From NCBI RefSeq assembly GCF_900128905.1, contig NZ_FQTV01000004.1:62001-126000 (forward strand): DNA of 64,000 nt. The letters are read 5' to 3'. This stretch comes from Bacteroides luti. GTDB taxonomy: Bacteria > Bacteroidota > Bacteroidia > Bacteroidales > Bacteroidaceae. Under the pieces are notes generated by a model, which had not been told where the DNA came from, did no database searches, and was given only the letters and a program-made list of their open reading frames with translations. Shown here piece after piece: positions 52,855-60,837 of the stretch. Both the position numbers and the translations under genes were made by a program. How positions within the stretch are numbered: the stretch's first letter is position 1; each line of letters begins with the position of its first letter.

Positions 52855-53818
52855 CGACTTCTGGCGACTTCATACCGAAGAACAATTTACCCCCGCTGAA
52901 GGCCTTATGTATATGCATTTGTTGGATGTTTCCAATCACTTAGGATGGAAAAACCCATTTAAACAAGCAAATGCAAGAATTGCGTCCGTCCTTGGCGTAA
53001 CTGAAAAAACTATTGTCACAGCAAGGCGGCATTTGGAAGAAGCCGGGTTAATTGAGTATAAACACGGACAAGGCCGAAGATATGTTTCTTCTTATACGCT
53101 TTTAAAAGTTGATGAAAATGCACCCGAAAAAGGTACCCAAAAAGTGGAAATAAAAGACCCCTTTTATAACATTCAGAACAATAAAGGTACCCGAAAAAGC
53201 ACCCAAAAAGTGGAAATAAAAGACCCCTATTCGGGCGGAAACACTACCGTCAACATAAAACATAAACAAAAAGAAACAAAAGAATATAATATATTATCTC
53301 CTAAAGAAGATAATATACCTTCCACACCTGAAGGCGTGAAAGCCTCTAATGGCAAAAAAAGTACAATTACGGCACTTCCTTTCAAGAAAATAACTGAGTT
53401 ATGGAACGAAACGTGTACAAGCTATGCCAAGGTTCTAAATCTAAGCGAAAGCCGTAAAAACAAAATACGCATCCGCGTTGAAGAAATGGGAGGAATTGAA
53501 AAAGCTCTTCCTGTTTTGCAGCAAATTTTCACTAACGTTCAAAATAATTTATTTCTAAAAGGTCAGAATCAAAGAGGATGGAAAGCATCCTTTGATTGGA
53601 TATTTGAAAACGACAAAAATTGGGTTAAAGTATTTGAAGGGAATTACGACAATGACAAAAACTACAAAAACAGTGGGGAACATACTTCCTCAGATGGAGC
53701 TAAAGAAAAGCGTGACCGGGAATTTGCAGAGCACATCGCAACCCAAATGGGTTGGGGAAATAAGAATGCCGAAACAGCAGGAATTGAAGAACTCATTAAC
53801 TCCGTCAGAATTGGTTAA
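52826..53818 (+). CDS. Replication initiator-like protein (phage O/DnaD type)
   Basis: 330 residues from the ATG at 52826 (a second ATG at 52832 is equally possible). The N-terminal winged helix (about 5-95: LINDFWRLHTEEQFTPAEGLMYMHLL, NARIASVLGVTEKTIVTARRHLEEAGLIEYK) resembles phage replisome organisers. A low-complexity linker (about 95-185) contains a 22-residue repeat (KVEIKDP twice). The C-terminal domain (about 190-275: FKKITELWNETC, RGWKASFDWIFENDKNWVKV) resembles phage replication proteins that recruit helicase. The gene contains a possible origin at its linker, as in lambda O. This gives the element its own replication function. Confidence 0.75.
   Translation: MGMNYIELINDFWRLHTEEQFTPAEGLMYMHLLDVSNHLGWKNPFKQANARIASVLGVTEKTIVTARRHLEEAGLIEYKHGQGRRYVSSYTLLKVDENAPEKGTQKVEIKDPFYNIQNNKGTRKSTQKVEIKDPYSGGNTTVNIKHKQKETKEYNILSPKEDNIPSTPEGVKASNGKKSTITALPFKKITELWNETCTSYAKVLNLSESRKNKIRIRVEEMGGIEKALPVLQQIFTNVQNNLFLKGQNQRGWKASFDWIFENDKNWVKVFEGNYDNDKNYKNSGEHTSSDGAKEKRDREFAEHIATQMGWGNKNAETAGIEELINSVRIG
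53122..53325. other. Candidate replication origin inside the initiator gene
   Basis: ACCCGAAAAAG and ACCCAAAAAG occur as a pair at 53122 and 53135 and again at 53189 and 53201. A 28-base stretch is identical at 53135-53162 and 53201-53228, 66 bp apart. Right after it an AT-rich tract runs from about 53253 to 53325. Iterons followed by an AT-rich tract within the linker of an initiator gene is the lambda O/ori arrangement. The repeat could also be only a coding duplication. Confidence 0.55.
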
Positions 53819-53857
53819 TCAATGAGATGGAATCACTAATTTATAAAATTAAGCATT

Positions 53858-54460
53858 ATGAAAAATAAAGAAAGAATTCTTTTAAAAGAAGACGAAATTC
53901 TACAAGAAAAAAGAATAGATGAAGCCAAGGAAGTAGCTTTATACATAAATGAGAAAGTAATACCTCAAATACTAGAGTTAGGCATACAGCCCAGTAATGA
54001 GGTTATAATTGATGTTTTAAAAGAAGCCCGAATAACAACAGAACTTTATAATGAGATGGTTGAAAAAGATATCTCTAAGTTTGATTCTAGGGCTGTTAAA
54101 AGCAATTTGAGAGCAAAGGCTAACAAAGTATTAGAAAATACTAAAGTCTACTTTGAACGGGCAAAATATGATATCAGAGGACAGAACCAATATCTAAGAT
54201 ATTTGGATATTCAAGATGGGGTGTGCATTCTGAGTGAAGAAGGTATAGAATCCATTAAAGAAGGTTGCAGGTATTATTTAGAGTCAGAAGATGAAATCAG
54301 GGCTTACAAGGCTCACAAAAAGGTTGTGGAAGCTCTCAATGAGTTCTTTAATGGAAGAATACCAATGCTTTGGCAAACTCTATTTGACGTTAAAAATGGA
54401 GAATTTATTATTAACCCGAATGCTAATTATAAATACATCTTAGGAAATGGGAGTAACTAA
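53858..54460 (+). CDS. Unknown protein of the element
   Basis: 200 residues; no family recognised. It is mostly helical and charged (EDEILQEKRIDEAKEVALYINEKVIPQILELG; KSNLRAKANKVLENTKVYFERAKYDI) with a C-terminal part containing RIPMLWQTLFDVKNGEFIINPNANYKYI. It overlaps the next small gene by 14 bases. It follows the replication gene by 39 bases. The helical character could suit a replication accessory or regulatory role, but there is no direct evidence. Confidence 0.65.
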   Translation: MKNKERILLKEDEILQEKRIDEAKEVALYINEKVIPQILELGIQPSNEVIIDVLKEARITTELYNEMVEKDISKFDSRAVKSNLRAKANKVLENTKVYFERAKYDIRGQNQYLRYLDIQDGVCILSEEGIESIKEGCRYYLESEDEIRAYKAHKKVVEALNEFFNGRIPMLWQTLFDVKNGEFIINPNANYKYILGNGSN

Positions 54461-54653
54461 AGAAGCTTTAGAAAAAGCGCACAAACTTAGAATTGCAAGA
54501 TTGCAAAAAGAAGCAGAAGAACAAAAAATCTCACATATTGTAAACAAAGGAACTCTTTCTATCGAATACGGAGTTATGGAATCAGCCTTGCAAAAGATGA
54601 GGGAAAACACTCCACATAGAGAGTTTTGTTTAGATAGTAGTCGCTCTGAATAG
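54447..54653 (+). CDS. Small unknown protein of the element
   Basis: 68 residues, overlapping the gene before it by 14 bases, which supports translation. The sequence MGVTKEALEKAHKLRIARLQKEAEEQKISHIV is a basic-acidic amphipathic helix; the second half (YGVMESALQKMRENTPHREFC) is also helical. No family recognised. The first of the three 17-bp dyads lies just after its stop codon. Confidence 0.55.
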   Translation: MGVTKEALEKAHKLRIARLQKEAEEQKISHIVNKGTLSIEYGVMESALQKMRENTPHREFCLDSSRSE

Positions 54654-54664
54654 ATTTATGAAAG

Positions 54665-54681
54665 CGTTTACAGTACAAACG
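54665..54681. promoter_or_regulatory. 17-bp dyad A upstream of the tape measure module
   Basis: CGTTTACAGTACAAACG, within the longer AAGCGTTT...AAACGCTT dyad (54662-54684). A second direct half, TACAAACACTT, follows 15 bases later. It shares the pattern CGTTTA-N5-YAAACG with two sites after the tape measure gene. Confidence 0.6.
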
Positions 54682-54717
54682 CTTATGGTACAAACACTTT
54701 TTAATATAAAAATAATT

Positions 54718-55029
54718 ATGGAAAAGAAATTAGAAGCAATAAATCCTAATAAAATAGGGCTATTGATGCAAGATATAGCAGACATCCTTAAAAAAGACAC
54801 AGACCCCGAAACAGGCAGAATGTCGGTTTATTCTGATGTAGATTTTCAAAAATTAAAAGAAATAAGCCAAAATAGAGGCGTTAATCTTTATGATTTGGCC
54901 GATATCACTATTGCAATAGTGAGAAGTATTGTTGTGAACCAAGAAGAGTTAAAAAATAAAGCCTCAACACGTCCAGGTGAATTAATGGTTCAGATAGAGT
55001 CTTTAAGATTAGATTTAAACAATAAATAG
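54718..55029 (+). CDS. Small protein upstream of the tape measure gene
   Basis: 103 residues from the ATG at 54718, after the 17-bp dyad. The start MEKKLEAINPNKIGLLMQDIADILKKDTDPETGR is followed by SDVDFQKLKEISQNRGVNLYDLADITIAIVRSIV and a helical tail. No family recognised. In tailed phages small tail-assembly chaperones are encoded just before the tape measure gene, and the eight-base gap fits co-expression; a chaperone role is a positional guess only, with no frameshift signal seen. Confidence 0.6.
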   Translation: MEKKLEAINPNKIGLLMQDIADILKKDTDPETGRMSVYSDVDFQKLKEISQNRGVNLYDLADITIAIVRSIVVNQEELKNKASTRPGELMVQIESLRLDLNNK

Positions 55030-55037
55030 TAAGCGCT

Positions 55038-58000
55038 ATGAATTACGACGAAGGGAAAGAATATTACGGCATAAGCCTCGATGATTCAGAATTGAGAGCT
55101 GCTGCTGCGCGTGTCAAAAACGCATTCAGTCAAATAGGCAATAGTGCAGAATCAGAGGGCTCAAGGATAGACAATGCTTTTAATAAGATCGCTGCTACGG
55201 CTGCCGGGATATTCACAATAGAGAAAGCCACTGAATTTGCAAAGTCGATAATTGATGTTAGAGGTGAGGTTGAATCTCTTGAAATCTCATTTGAAACATT
55301 AGTTGGGAATAAGAAAGAAGCTCAGGAACTGATGTCGTCCATCCGACAGTACGCCGTTGAAACTCCTATGTTGCTAGGGGACTTAGCCAAAGGCGCACAA
55401 ACTCTCTTATCATTCAATATAGAGGCCCAGAATATAATGCCAATCTTAAAGCAAATTGGTGATATTTCTATGGGCGATGCGAATAAATTTAATTCGCTAA
55501 TCCTTGCATTCTCTCAGATGTCATCTACTGGAAAATTGATGGGACAAGACCTATTGCAGATGATTAATGCCGGGTTCAATCCATTAACTGAAATTTCCGC
55601 TAAAACAGGCAAATCAATCAGTGATCTTAAGAAAGATATGGAGGCTGGTTCTATTTCTTCCAAAATGGTAGCTGAAGCATTTGCTTCTGCCACAGCTGAA
55701 GGAGGGAAATTTAATGGTATGCTTGAAAAGCAAAGTAAAGGAATTAAAGGCAGCATTTCCAATCTTGAAGGAGCAATGGAAGATGCTTTTAATAATATTG
55801 GAAGTAATAACCAAGACTTTATTACCGGGGGTATAGCCCTTGCTACTCAACTTGTGCAGAACTATGAGACATTAGGTAAAGTTATCGCTGGCTTGGTCGC
55901 TACGTATGGAACCTATAAGGCCGCTGTCTTAGTTGTTAACCTAGTGCTAAAAGAGCAGGCCGCAATAAATGCAATGGTAGCCGCTTCAAATGGTGTGTTT
56001 AATTCATCTTTAGCTGCTCAATGGCTATGGACAGAAAGGCTGCAAAAGGCTCAAGCTTTTCTAAATAAAACTATGTTATCAAACCCGTATGTGTTAGCTG
56101 CTACATTAGTAGCCGGATTAGCTGTAACTCTATGGGCCTTATCAGATTCAACTTCATCAGCGGAGAAAGCGCAAAAGAACTTTAATGATACGATGAATGG
56201 CATTAAAGATAATTGCGACGCGTTAAAGTCTAAAACAGATTCGTTAATCTCAACTATCCGCGATGAATCCTCAACAAGGTATCAAGCAAATAAGGCATAT
56301 CTTGAATTACAACAGATAATGCCTCAAACCTTTAAGCATCTGGATATTGAAAGAATTAAAACGATGAATCTCGTTGATGTTCAAAAGATGCGTAATGAAG
56401 AGCTAGGCCGGACAATGAGAATGGGTATAGCTGTCAAGGCCGTACAAGCAAAACAGGACTACGAAATTGCCAAAAAAGCCTATTTCTATAGTTTAAAAGT
56501 GAACGGCGCTCCATCTCCTGTCTTAAGAGATGATATGATTGAGAAACTTGATACCTGGAAATTATTTCAATCATCATCCGATACATCAAATAAAGCATTA
56601 AAAGCGGCGGCGACTACTCCTTTATCATCCATTTCTAAGGAAACAACAGAGGCCACAAGCAAAATAAGAACTCTAAAGAAGGAAATTGCAAGCCTAAGAA
56701 GTGGGAAAACTAAATCAACTAATTACGCTGAAGAAATTGAGTCTAAAAGTAAAGAGTTAAAAACTTGGGAAACTAGGCTCTCTACTCTTACCGGGGTAAC
56801 AAAATCAACTGAATCGGCCGCACAGAAAGCAGCTCACACAGCAGAAAACAAAAGAAAGCAAGAAGTTGAATCTGAAAATAAAATATCGGAATTAAAAAGC
56901 AAGCAATCTCTTGAAGAACGAAGAGCTGATGAAGACATACAAAATCAGATCGAGCAAGCTCATATTGATATTTTAAAAGACGGCAACGAAAAAACACTTG
57001 CTCAAATGCAATTCAACCATAAAAAAGAGTTGCAGCAATTAGACCGTCAAAAAGAAGACTATATCAATAAAATTATAGATTCTGAAAGGGCAAAATTCAA
57101 CGCTGACCCAAAGAATAAGGGAAAGTTATTTAATATTGATAACGTCCAGATTCCACAAGCGCAGATTGACGAATACGACTCTTTCAGAAAAGCCACTGAA
57201 GCCAAGCAGCAAAAAGAATATGATGATTTTTATAAGACGCTGACAGATAAATACAAGAATTATGCAGATCAGCGCCTAGCCATTGAGGAAAAGTTTAATA
57301 AGGACATTGAAACGTTGCGTCAACGACGTGCTGAAGCTATTGCAAGCGGTAATAAATCACGCGTTGATGAAATGGATAAGGCTATTGCTCAAGCAACCGT
57401 TGACAAGGGTAAAGAGTTAATGACTTTTGATTTTGGAAGGCTCAAAGAATCTCCTGAATATGTCCGGGCTTTTGAGGACTTGAAAAATACTTCATCTGAA
57501 ACGCTTGATTCCCTGTTGTCTCAGTTGCAAGATGCAAAGCAGACAGCTGCAACGGTCCTTTCTCCCGACCAATTGCGAGAGTACACCACCACTATTCAGT
57601 CTATTATTGACGAATTGGCGAATAGAAACCCTTGGCAGACTATTATTGACCGCAAAAAAGAACTTGCTGAAGCTGAACAAGAGCTTAAGAAAGCAACATT
57701 GGAGCTTAGATACATTCAGAATGGTGGAAAGATCGGAAATGGTGAAACTACTTATAATAAATCAACTGGTAAGATTGACCAGAAATATATTACTGAGGAA
57801 CAGGCAATCAAGAAAGTTAATGCGGCTAAGGATAAGTATAATAAAACTGATAACGAAACAAAGAAAGCTGAAAAGCAACTTTCAGACCAAGTTTTAGAAC
57901 TTACCGACTCCTTTAAAAAGGTTGGTGATGCTATTGGAGGAACAGAAGGCGAAATAATTTCCTTTATAGGCGATATCGGCTCGTTTGTAATGACTTCTAT

Positions 58001-59417
58001 GCAGAGTATTGATAAAGTATCAACTGCAAGCGCAAATTCAATAAAAGCTGTTGAGAAAGCGTCTGTCATCCTTACTATTATTTCTATGGCTATCCAGCTG
58101 ATGGAAAAGCTTGATTCTCTTTTATCAAATAAAGCATATGAAGATTACCTTAAATATGATGCAAAAATTGAAGAGATAAATAAAATCACTGATGCTGTTA
58201 ATGAATATCAGCTGGCTGTTTTAAAAGCCAATCAAGCGGAGTTAAATTGGTTCTCAGATGATAAACTTCAAAGCCTTAAGGATTATAAAGATCAGCAGGG
58301 AAAAATATTCGAACAATATCAGAAGAAAATAACAGAAGAACAGGCCGTTTATCAAAATAAAAGTGGCGGAGGTTGGTTGACATCTACAGCCCAGCTTCTA
58401 ACTGGCCAATGGTTTACTGATACCGTTTTTGGAACGAATTTAACCGGGCATAAATATAATAAAGAAACTGCGGCGGCTATTAATAATTTAAAGATTGAAA
58501 CCAGAAAATCAAGCAAGGGATTCCTTGGCTCGGGAATCGGCGGTAAATCTCAAAAGACAGAGGATTTGCTTGCCTGGATAAAATCAGTCCCTGAATTATC
58601 AAATCTTGGAGACCTATTTGATGCCAATAATCAAAATATGATTAACAAAGAGCTTGCCGACACTATTCTTGATAAATACGGTGATAAACTCGTTGGCCAG
58701 ACAAAGGAGACACTAGAGGCCCTTGTTAAAATGAGGGAACAGTATGACGAATACATCAAGCAGCTCCGGGAGTATGTCAGCTCACTATATGAACCACTCG
58801 TTGATGATTTCGTAAGTAGTATGTGGGATTGGTTGGATAATGGGAAAGATGCCTTAGACAGCTTTAAAGATTACGCAAGTAATACTTTCCGTGACATTGT
58901 TTCCGATATGCTAAAAACAATGATTCTTGATAAGGTTGTAGACGGGTTCCAGAATGATATTGCCGGATTTTATGAAAAGTGGTCTGCTGGCAACCTTACT
59001 TATGAGGACTTAATGGCGCAAGTTACAGCTCGTACGGCTACGTTAATGAATAGTTATCAAGCACAATTGCCAACGTTACAGGATATGCTTAAAAATATAT
59101 CAGCTGGCCTTAATGGAATTGGAATTGATATTACTAATACTGATTCTTCATCCAGATCGGGAACAACCAAAGGTGTAACAACAGCAAGTCAGGATAGCGT
59201 TGATGATCTTACCGGGAGAGCAACGAACATTCAGGGACATACATACACCATATCTGAGTGTAGTAAAACGCTTGTAGAACAAAACAGTAAGATGCTGGAA
59301 GCAATGCAAGGAATAAAGACTAACACCGACAGATTGGCCCCTATACAATCAAGTATAGGTTCACTGAAAACAACCTTAGATGATATTTCTTCGAGAGGCG
59401 TTAAAATAAGAAATTAA
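55038..59417 (+). CDS. Phage tail tape measure protein
   Basis: 1459 residues. The tape measure N-terminal domain (about 70-215) is clear: VRGEVESLEISFETLVGNKKEAQELM, then SLILAFSQMSSTGKLMGQDLLQMINAGFNPL. Two membrane segments follow (about 285-305, 350-368). Long coiled coils fill about 620-980, another hydrophobic stretch lies near 1010 and the C-terminus is Ser/Gly/Thr-rich. Tape measure proteins set tail length at about 0.15 nm per residue, so this copy would correspond to a tail of roughly 200 nm. No tail tube, sheath or other virion gene is nearby. It is intact, in frame and flanked by related regulatory dyads. Confidence 0.92.
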   Translation: MNYDEGKEYYGISLDDSELRAAAARVKNAFSQIGNSAESEGSRIDNAFNKIAATAAGIFTIEKATEFAKSIIDVRGEVESLEISFETLVGNKKEAQELMSSIRQYAVETPMLLGDLAKGAQTLLSFNIEAQNIMPILKQIGDISMGDANKFNSLILAFSQMSSTGKLMGQDLLQMINAGFNPLTEISAKTGKSISDLKKDMEAGSISSKMVAEAFASATAEGGKFNGMLEKQSKGIKGSISNLEGAMEDAFNNIGSNNQDFITGGIALATQLVQNYETLGKVIAGLVATYGTYKAAVLVVNLVLKEQAAINAMVAASNGVFNSSLAAQWLWTERLQKAQAFLNKTMLSNPYVLAATLVAGLAVTLWALSDSTSSAEKAQKNFNDTMNGIKDNCDALKSKTDSLISTIRDESSTRYQANKAYLELQQIMPQTFKHLDIERIKTMNLVDVQKMRNEELGRTMRMGIAVKAVQAKQDYEIAKKAYFYSLKVNGAPSPVLRDDMIEKLDTWKLFQSSSDTSNKALKAAATTPLSSISKETTEATSKIRTLKKEIASLRSGKTKSTNYAEEIESKSKELKTWETRLSTLTGVTKSTESAAQKAAHTAENKRKQEVESENKISELKSKQSLEERRADEDIQNQIEQAHIDILKDGNEKTLAQMQFNHKKELQQLDRQKEDYINKIIDSERAKFNADPKNKGKLFNIDNVQIPQAQIDEYDSFRKATEAKQQKEYDDFYKTLTDKYKNYADQRLAIEEKFNKDIETLRQRRAEAIASGNKSRVDEMDKAIAQATVDKGKELMTFDFGRLKESPEYVRAFEDLKNTSSETLDSLLSQLQDAKQTAATVLSPDQLREYTTTIQSIIDELANRNPWQTIIDRKKELAEAEQELKKATLELRYIQNGGKIGNGETTYNKSTGKIDQKYITEEQAIKKVNAAKDKYNKTDNETKKAEKQLSDQVLELTDSFKKVGDAIGGTEGEIISFIGDIGSFVMTSMQSIDKVSTASANSIKAVEKASVILTIISMAIQLMEKLDSLLSNKAYEDYLKYDAKIEEINKITDAVNEYQLAVLKANQAELNWFSDDKLQSLKDYKDQQGKIFEQYQKKITEEQAVYQNKSGGGWLTSTAQLLTGQWFTDTVFGTNLTGHKYNKETAAAINNLKIETRKSSKGFLGSGIGGKSQKTEDLLAWIKSVPELSNLGDLFDANNQNMINKELADTILDKYGDKLVGQTKETLEALVKMREQYDEYIKQLREYVSSLYEPLVDDFVSSMWDWLDNGKDALDSFKDYASNTFRDIVSDMLKTMILDKVVDGFQNDIAGFYEKWSAGNLTYEDLMAQVTARTATLMNSYQAQLPTLQDMLKNISAGLNGIGIDITNTDSSSRSGTTKGVTTASQDSVDDLTGRATNIQGHTYTISECSKTLVEQNSKMLEAMQGIKTNTDRLAPIQSSIGSLKTTLDDISSRGVKIRN

Positions 59418-59421
59418 AGTA

Positions 59422-59478
59422 CGTTTATAATATAAACGCTTTGCAAAGTTTAACATTTATGCGTTTACCGTATAAACG
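59422..59478. promoter_or_regulatory. Two 17-bp dyads (B and C) after the tape measure gene
   Basis: Dyad B, CGTTTATAATATAAACG (59422-59438), has perfect 8-bp arms; dyad C, CGTTTACCGTATAAACG (59462-59478), starts exactly 40 bp later. The palindrome CTTTGCAAAG lies between them (59439-59448). B and C match the site before the small gene at 54718. They lie in the 199-bp gap before the paralogous genes, where a promoter is expected. Confidence 0.6.
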
Positions 59479-59616
59479 TTTACATAATTTACTAAAAACA
59501 AATTGATTTTGCAATAGGTTTTTTTTTAAATCTTTCGTAGATATTTGTCCCGGGGTAATAAAGCATTAGCTCCACAACAACAATTTCATTATTTTACAAC
59601 TAAATTTTTTATTAAT

Positions 59617-59967
59617 ATGGAAACAGATATCACTTTTTCAACAAATGAAAAAAACGCTATTATTGCAAAACTCATTGATTACAACAAAACATATACTGGG
59701 GGTGCGCTTGTCAGTGAAGATGAAATTCAAAGTAAGATAAACACTTTATCCTCAATAATGGAGAAAATGAACATTGTTAATGCTGGATTTATGGATAATA
59801 CGCCCAGTATTATTGATGCGATAAACAATAGTTCATATAAACCAGAAGAAAAAAGAAGTATGATTGAATCAGTGTCTATTGAAGTACAATTAAGAAACCT
59901 AATAAACCGCAACCTAGATGATATTTCTTTCTTTTCTTGTTTACTAACCGAAATAGCAGACGTATAA
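59617..59967 (+). CDS. Small unknown protein, first of two tandem paralogues
   Basis: 116 residues from the ATG at 59617 (an upstream ATG at 59545 is less likely because it adds a non-conserved extension). The sequence FSTNEKNAIIAKLIDYNKTYTGG is matched by FSSKDKEAIIAKVVEFNKKYTNG in the next gene, and both end in a short acidic segment. The rest is helical (TPSIIDAINNSSY; LRNLINRNLDDISFF). No family recognised. Duplicated small genes beside a phage structural gene suggest accessory or interference functions. Confidence 0.7.
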   Translation: METDITFSTNEKNAIIAKLIDYNKTYTGGALVSEDEIQSKINTLSSIMEKMNIVNAGFMDNTPSIIDAINNSSYKPEEKRSMIESVSIEVQLRNLINRNLDDISFFSCLLTEIADV

Positions 59968-59987
59968 TAACACAAATACTAATCATT

Positions 59988-60335
59988 ATGAAAAAAACTA
60001 TTTTTTCCAGCAAAGATAAAGAAGCAATAATAGCAAAAGTAGTCGAGTTTAATAAAAAATATACCAATGGTGGGATTACAAATAGTGATGATGCTTATTG
60101 TAGATTATTATCTGCAAGAAGTATAACTGAAGCGATTTGTGATTTTAATGAATATTTTATTGATAGTGTGCCCTTTATTGTTGATGCAATAAATAAAAGT
60201 GATTATCCTGATTTTCAGAAGAAAATTATGATATCAGGATTACACACTGAAACAGCAACCAGAACTTTTCTTGACCGACAGAATGAAAACTTAGTCTTTT
60301 TAGACTCACTTCTATATGAATTGATAAATAATTAA
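59988..60335 (+). CDS. Small unknown protein, second of two tandem paralogues
   Basis: 115 residues from the ATG at 59988, chosen because the alignment with the first copy begins there. It shares the opening block, the VPFIVDAINKSDY core (compare TPSIIDAINNSSY) and a similar end (LVFLDSLLYELINN). The two are clearly tandem duplicates of moderate identity, spaced by 20 bases. Function unknown. A terminator follows within 30 bases, closing the tape measure module. Confidence 0.7.
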   Translation: MKKTIFSSKDKEAIIAKVVEFNKKYTNGGITNSDDAYCRLLSARSITEAICDFNEYFIDSVPFIVDAINKSDYPDFQKKIMISGLHTETATRTFLDRQNENLVFLDSLLYELINN

Positions 60336-60359
60336 TCCAATCCTTTTTTAAATAGCAGT

Positions 60360-60396
60360 AAGGCGGCAAACCCGAGAGGGCAAGTCGCCTTTTTTA
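60360..60396 (+). terminator. Terminator of the tape measure module
   Basis: AAGGCG (60360-60365) pairs with CGCCTT (60386-60391), with an inner CCC-GAGA-GGG hairpin, followed by Ts. Confidence 0.85.
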
Positions 60397-60480
60397 TGTT
60401 TTATAAAAAAAATGAGAATCAGCTTTATTATTAGTTTTATTCTTCTAAATTTGGAACTGAAATGACATTAAATCTATTTT

Positions 60481-60500
60481 TTTGTTGCTGTTTTGTTGCT
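60481..60500. promoter_or_regulatory. Right cluster of putative integrase arm-type sites
   Basis: TTTGTTGCT occurs at 60481-60489 and 60492-60500, 11 bp apart, with the same 9-mer as the left-end cluster. A weaker AGCAACACT lies next to attR at 60549. Confidence 0.6.
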
Positions 60501-60556
60501 TATAACAAAATATATAGCACTTAATCAAATGATAAACAACTAATTAACAGCAACAC

Positions 60557-60580
60557 TTCACATTTTGTATTGGCAAGTAA
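60557..60580 (+). other. attR with duplicated end of mnmE
   Basis: TTTTGTATTGGCAAGTAA (60563-60580) encodes FCIGK and a TAA stop, like the attL copy except for two synonymous or stop-codon changes. TTCACA (60557-60562) before it also matches attL apart from a one-base length change. It defines the right boundary of the element. Confidence 0.75.
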
Positions 60581-60620
60581 TTGGTGATTATCATCGATTA
60601 GCATATATTACTATTGATTA

Positions 60621-60650
60621 AAGCAGGCTGATAATCAGCTTGTTTTAATC
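60621..60650 (+). terminator. Displaced terminator of mnmE
   Basis: CAGGCTGAT and ATCAGCTTG pair with a one-base loop and G-T contacts, then TTTTAATCTTTTT. It lies 40 bases after the attR stop codon, where the mnmE terminator would have been before integration. Confidence 0.55.
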
Positions 60651-60837
60651 TTTTTAATTCAAGATACTTATTCCTATATTCCGATATTATTTCTACTCTT
60701 GCATCTTATACTATAGAAAGTTTTTCACGTCAAAATGTGACTTTTAAAAACACGAATCAACACTTTTCCTTGAGAGAATGAGTTAGTAGCTACATTGGAA
60801 AAGAGAATTGATCTCGTTGAACTTTAACAAAAAAACT

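Larger units (their letters stand above)
50040..60580 (+). mobile_element. mnmE-integrated element carrying a tape measure gene (candidate phage satellite)
   Basis: About 10.5 kb bounded by related 18-bp sites: attL in the end of mnmE and attR at 60563. Content in order: tyrosine integrase, unknown, excisionase-like, small DNA-binding protein, replication initiator with internal iteron-like repeats, three unknown small proteins, tape measure protein and two tandem paralogues, all on the plus strand. No terminase, portal, capsid, connector, tail tube or lysis gene is present. All frames are intact and compact. A self-sufficient phage is excluded; a satellite, a trimmed prophage or a tail-related island remain possible. 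Confidence 0.78.
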
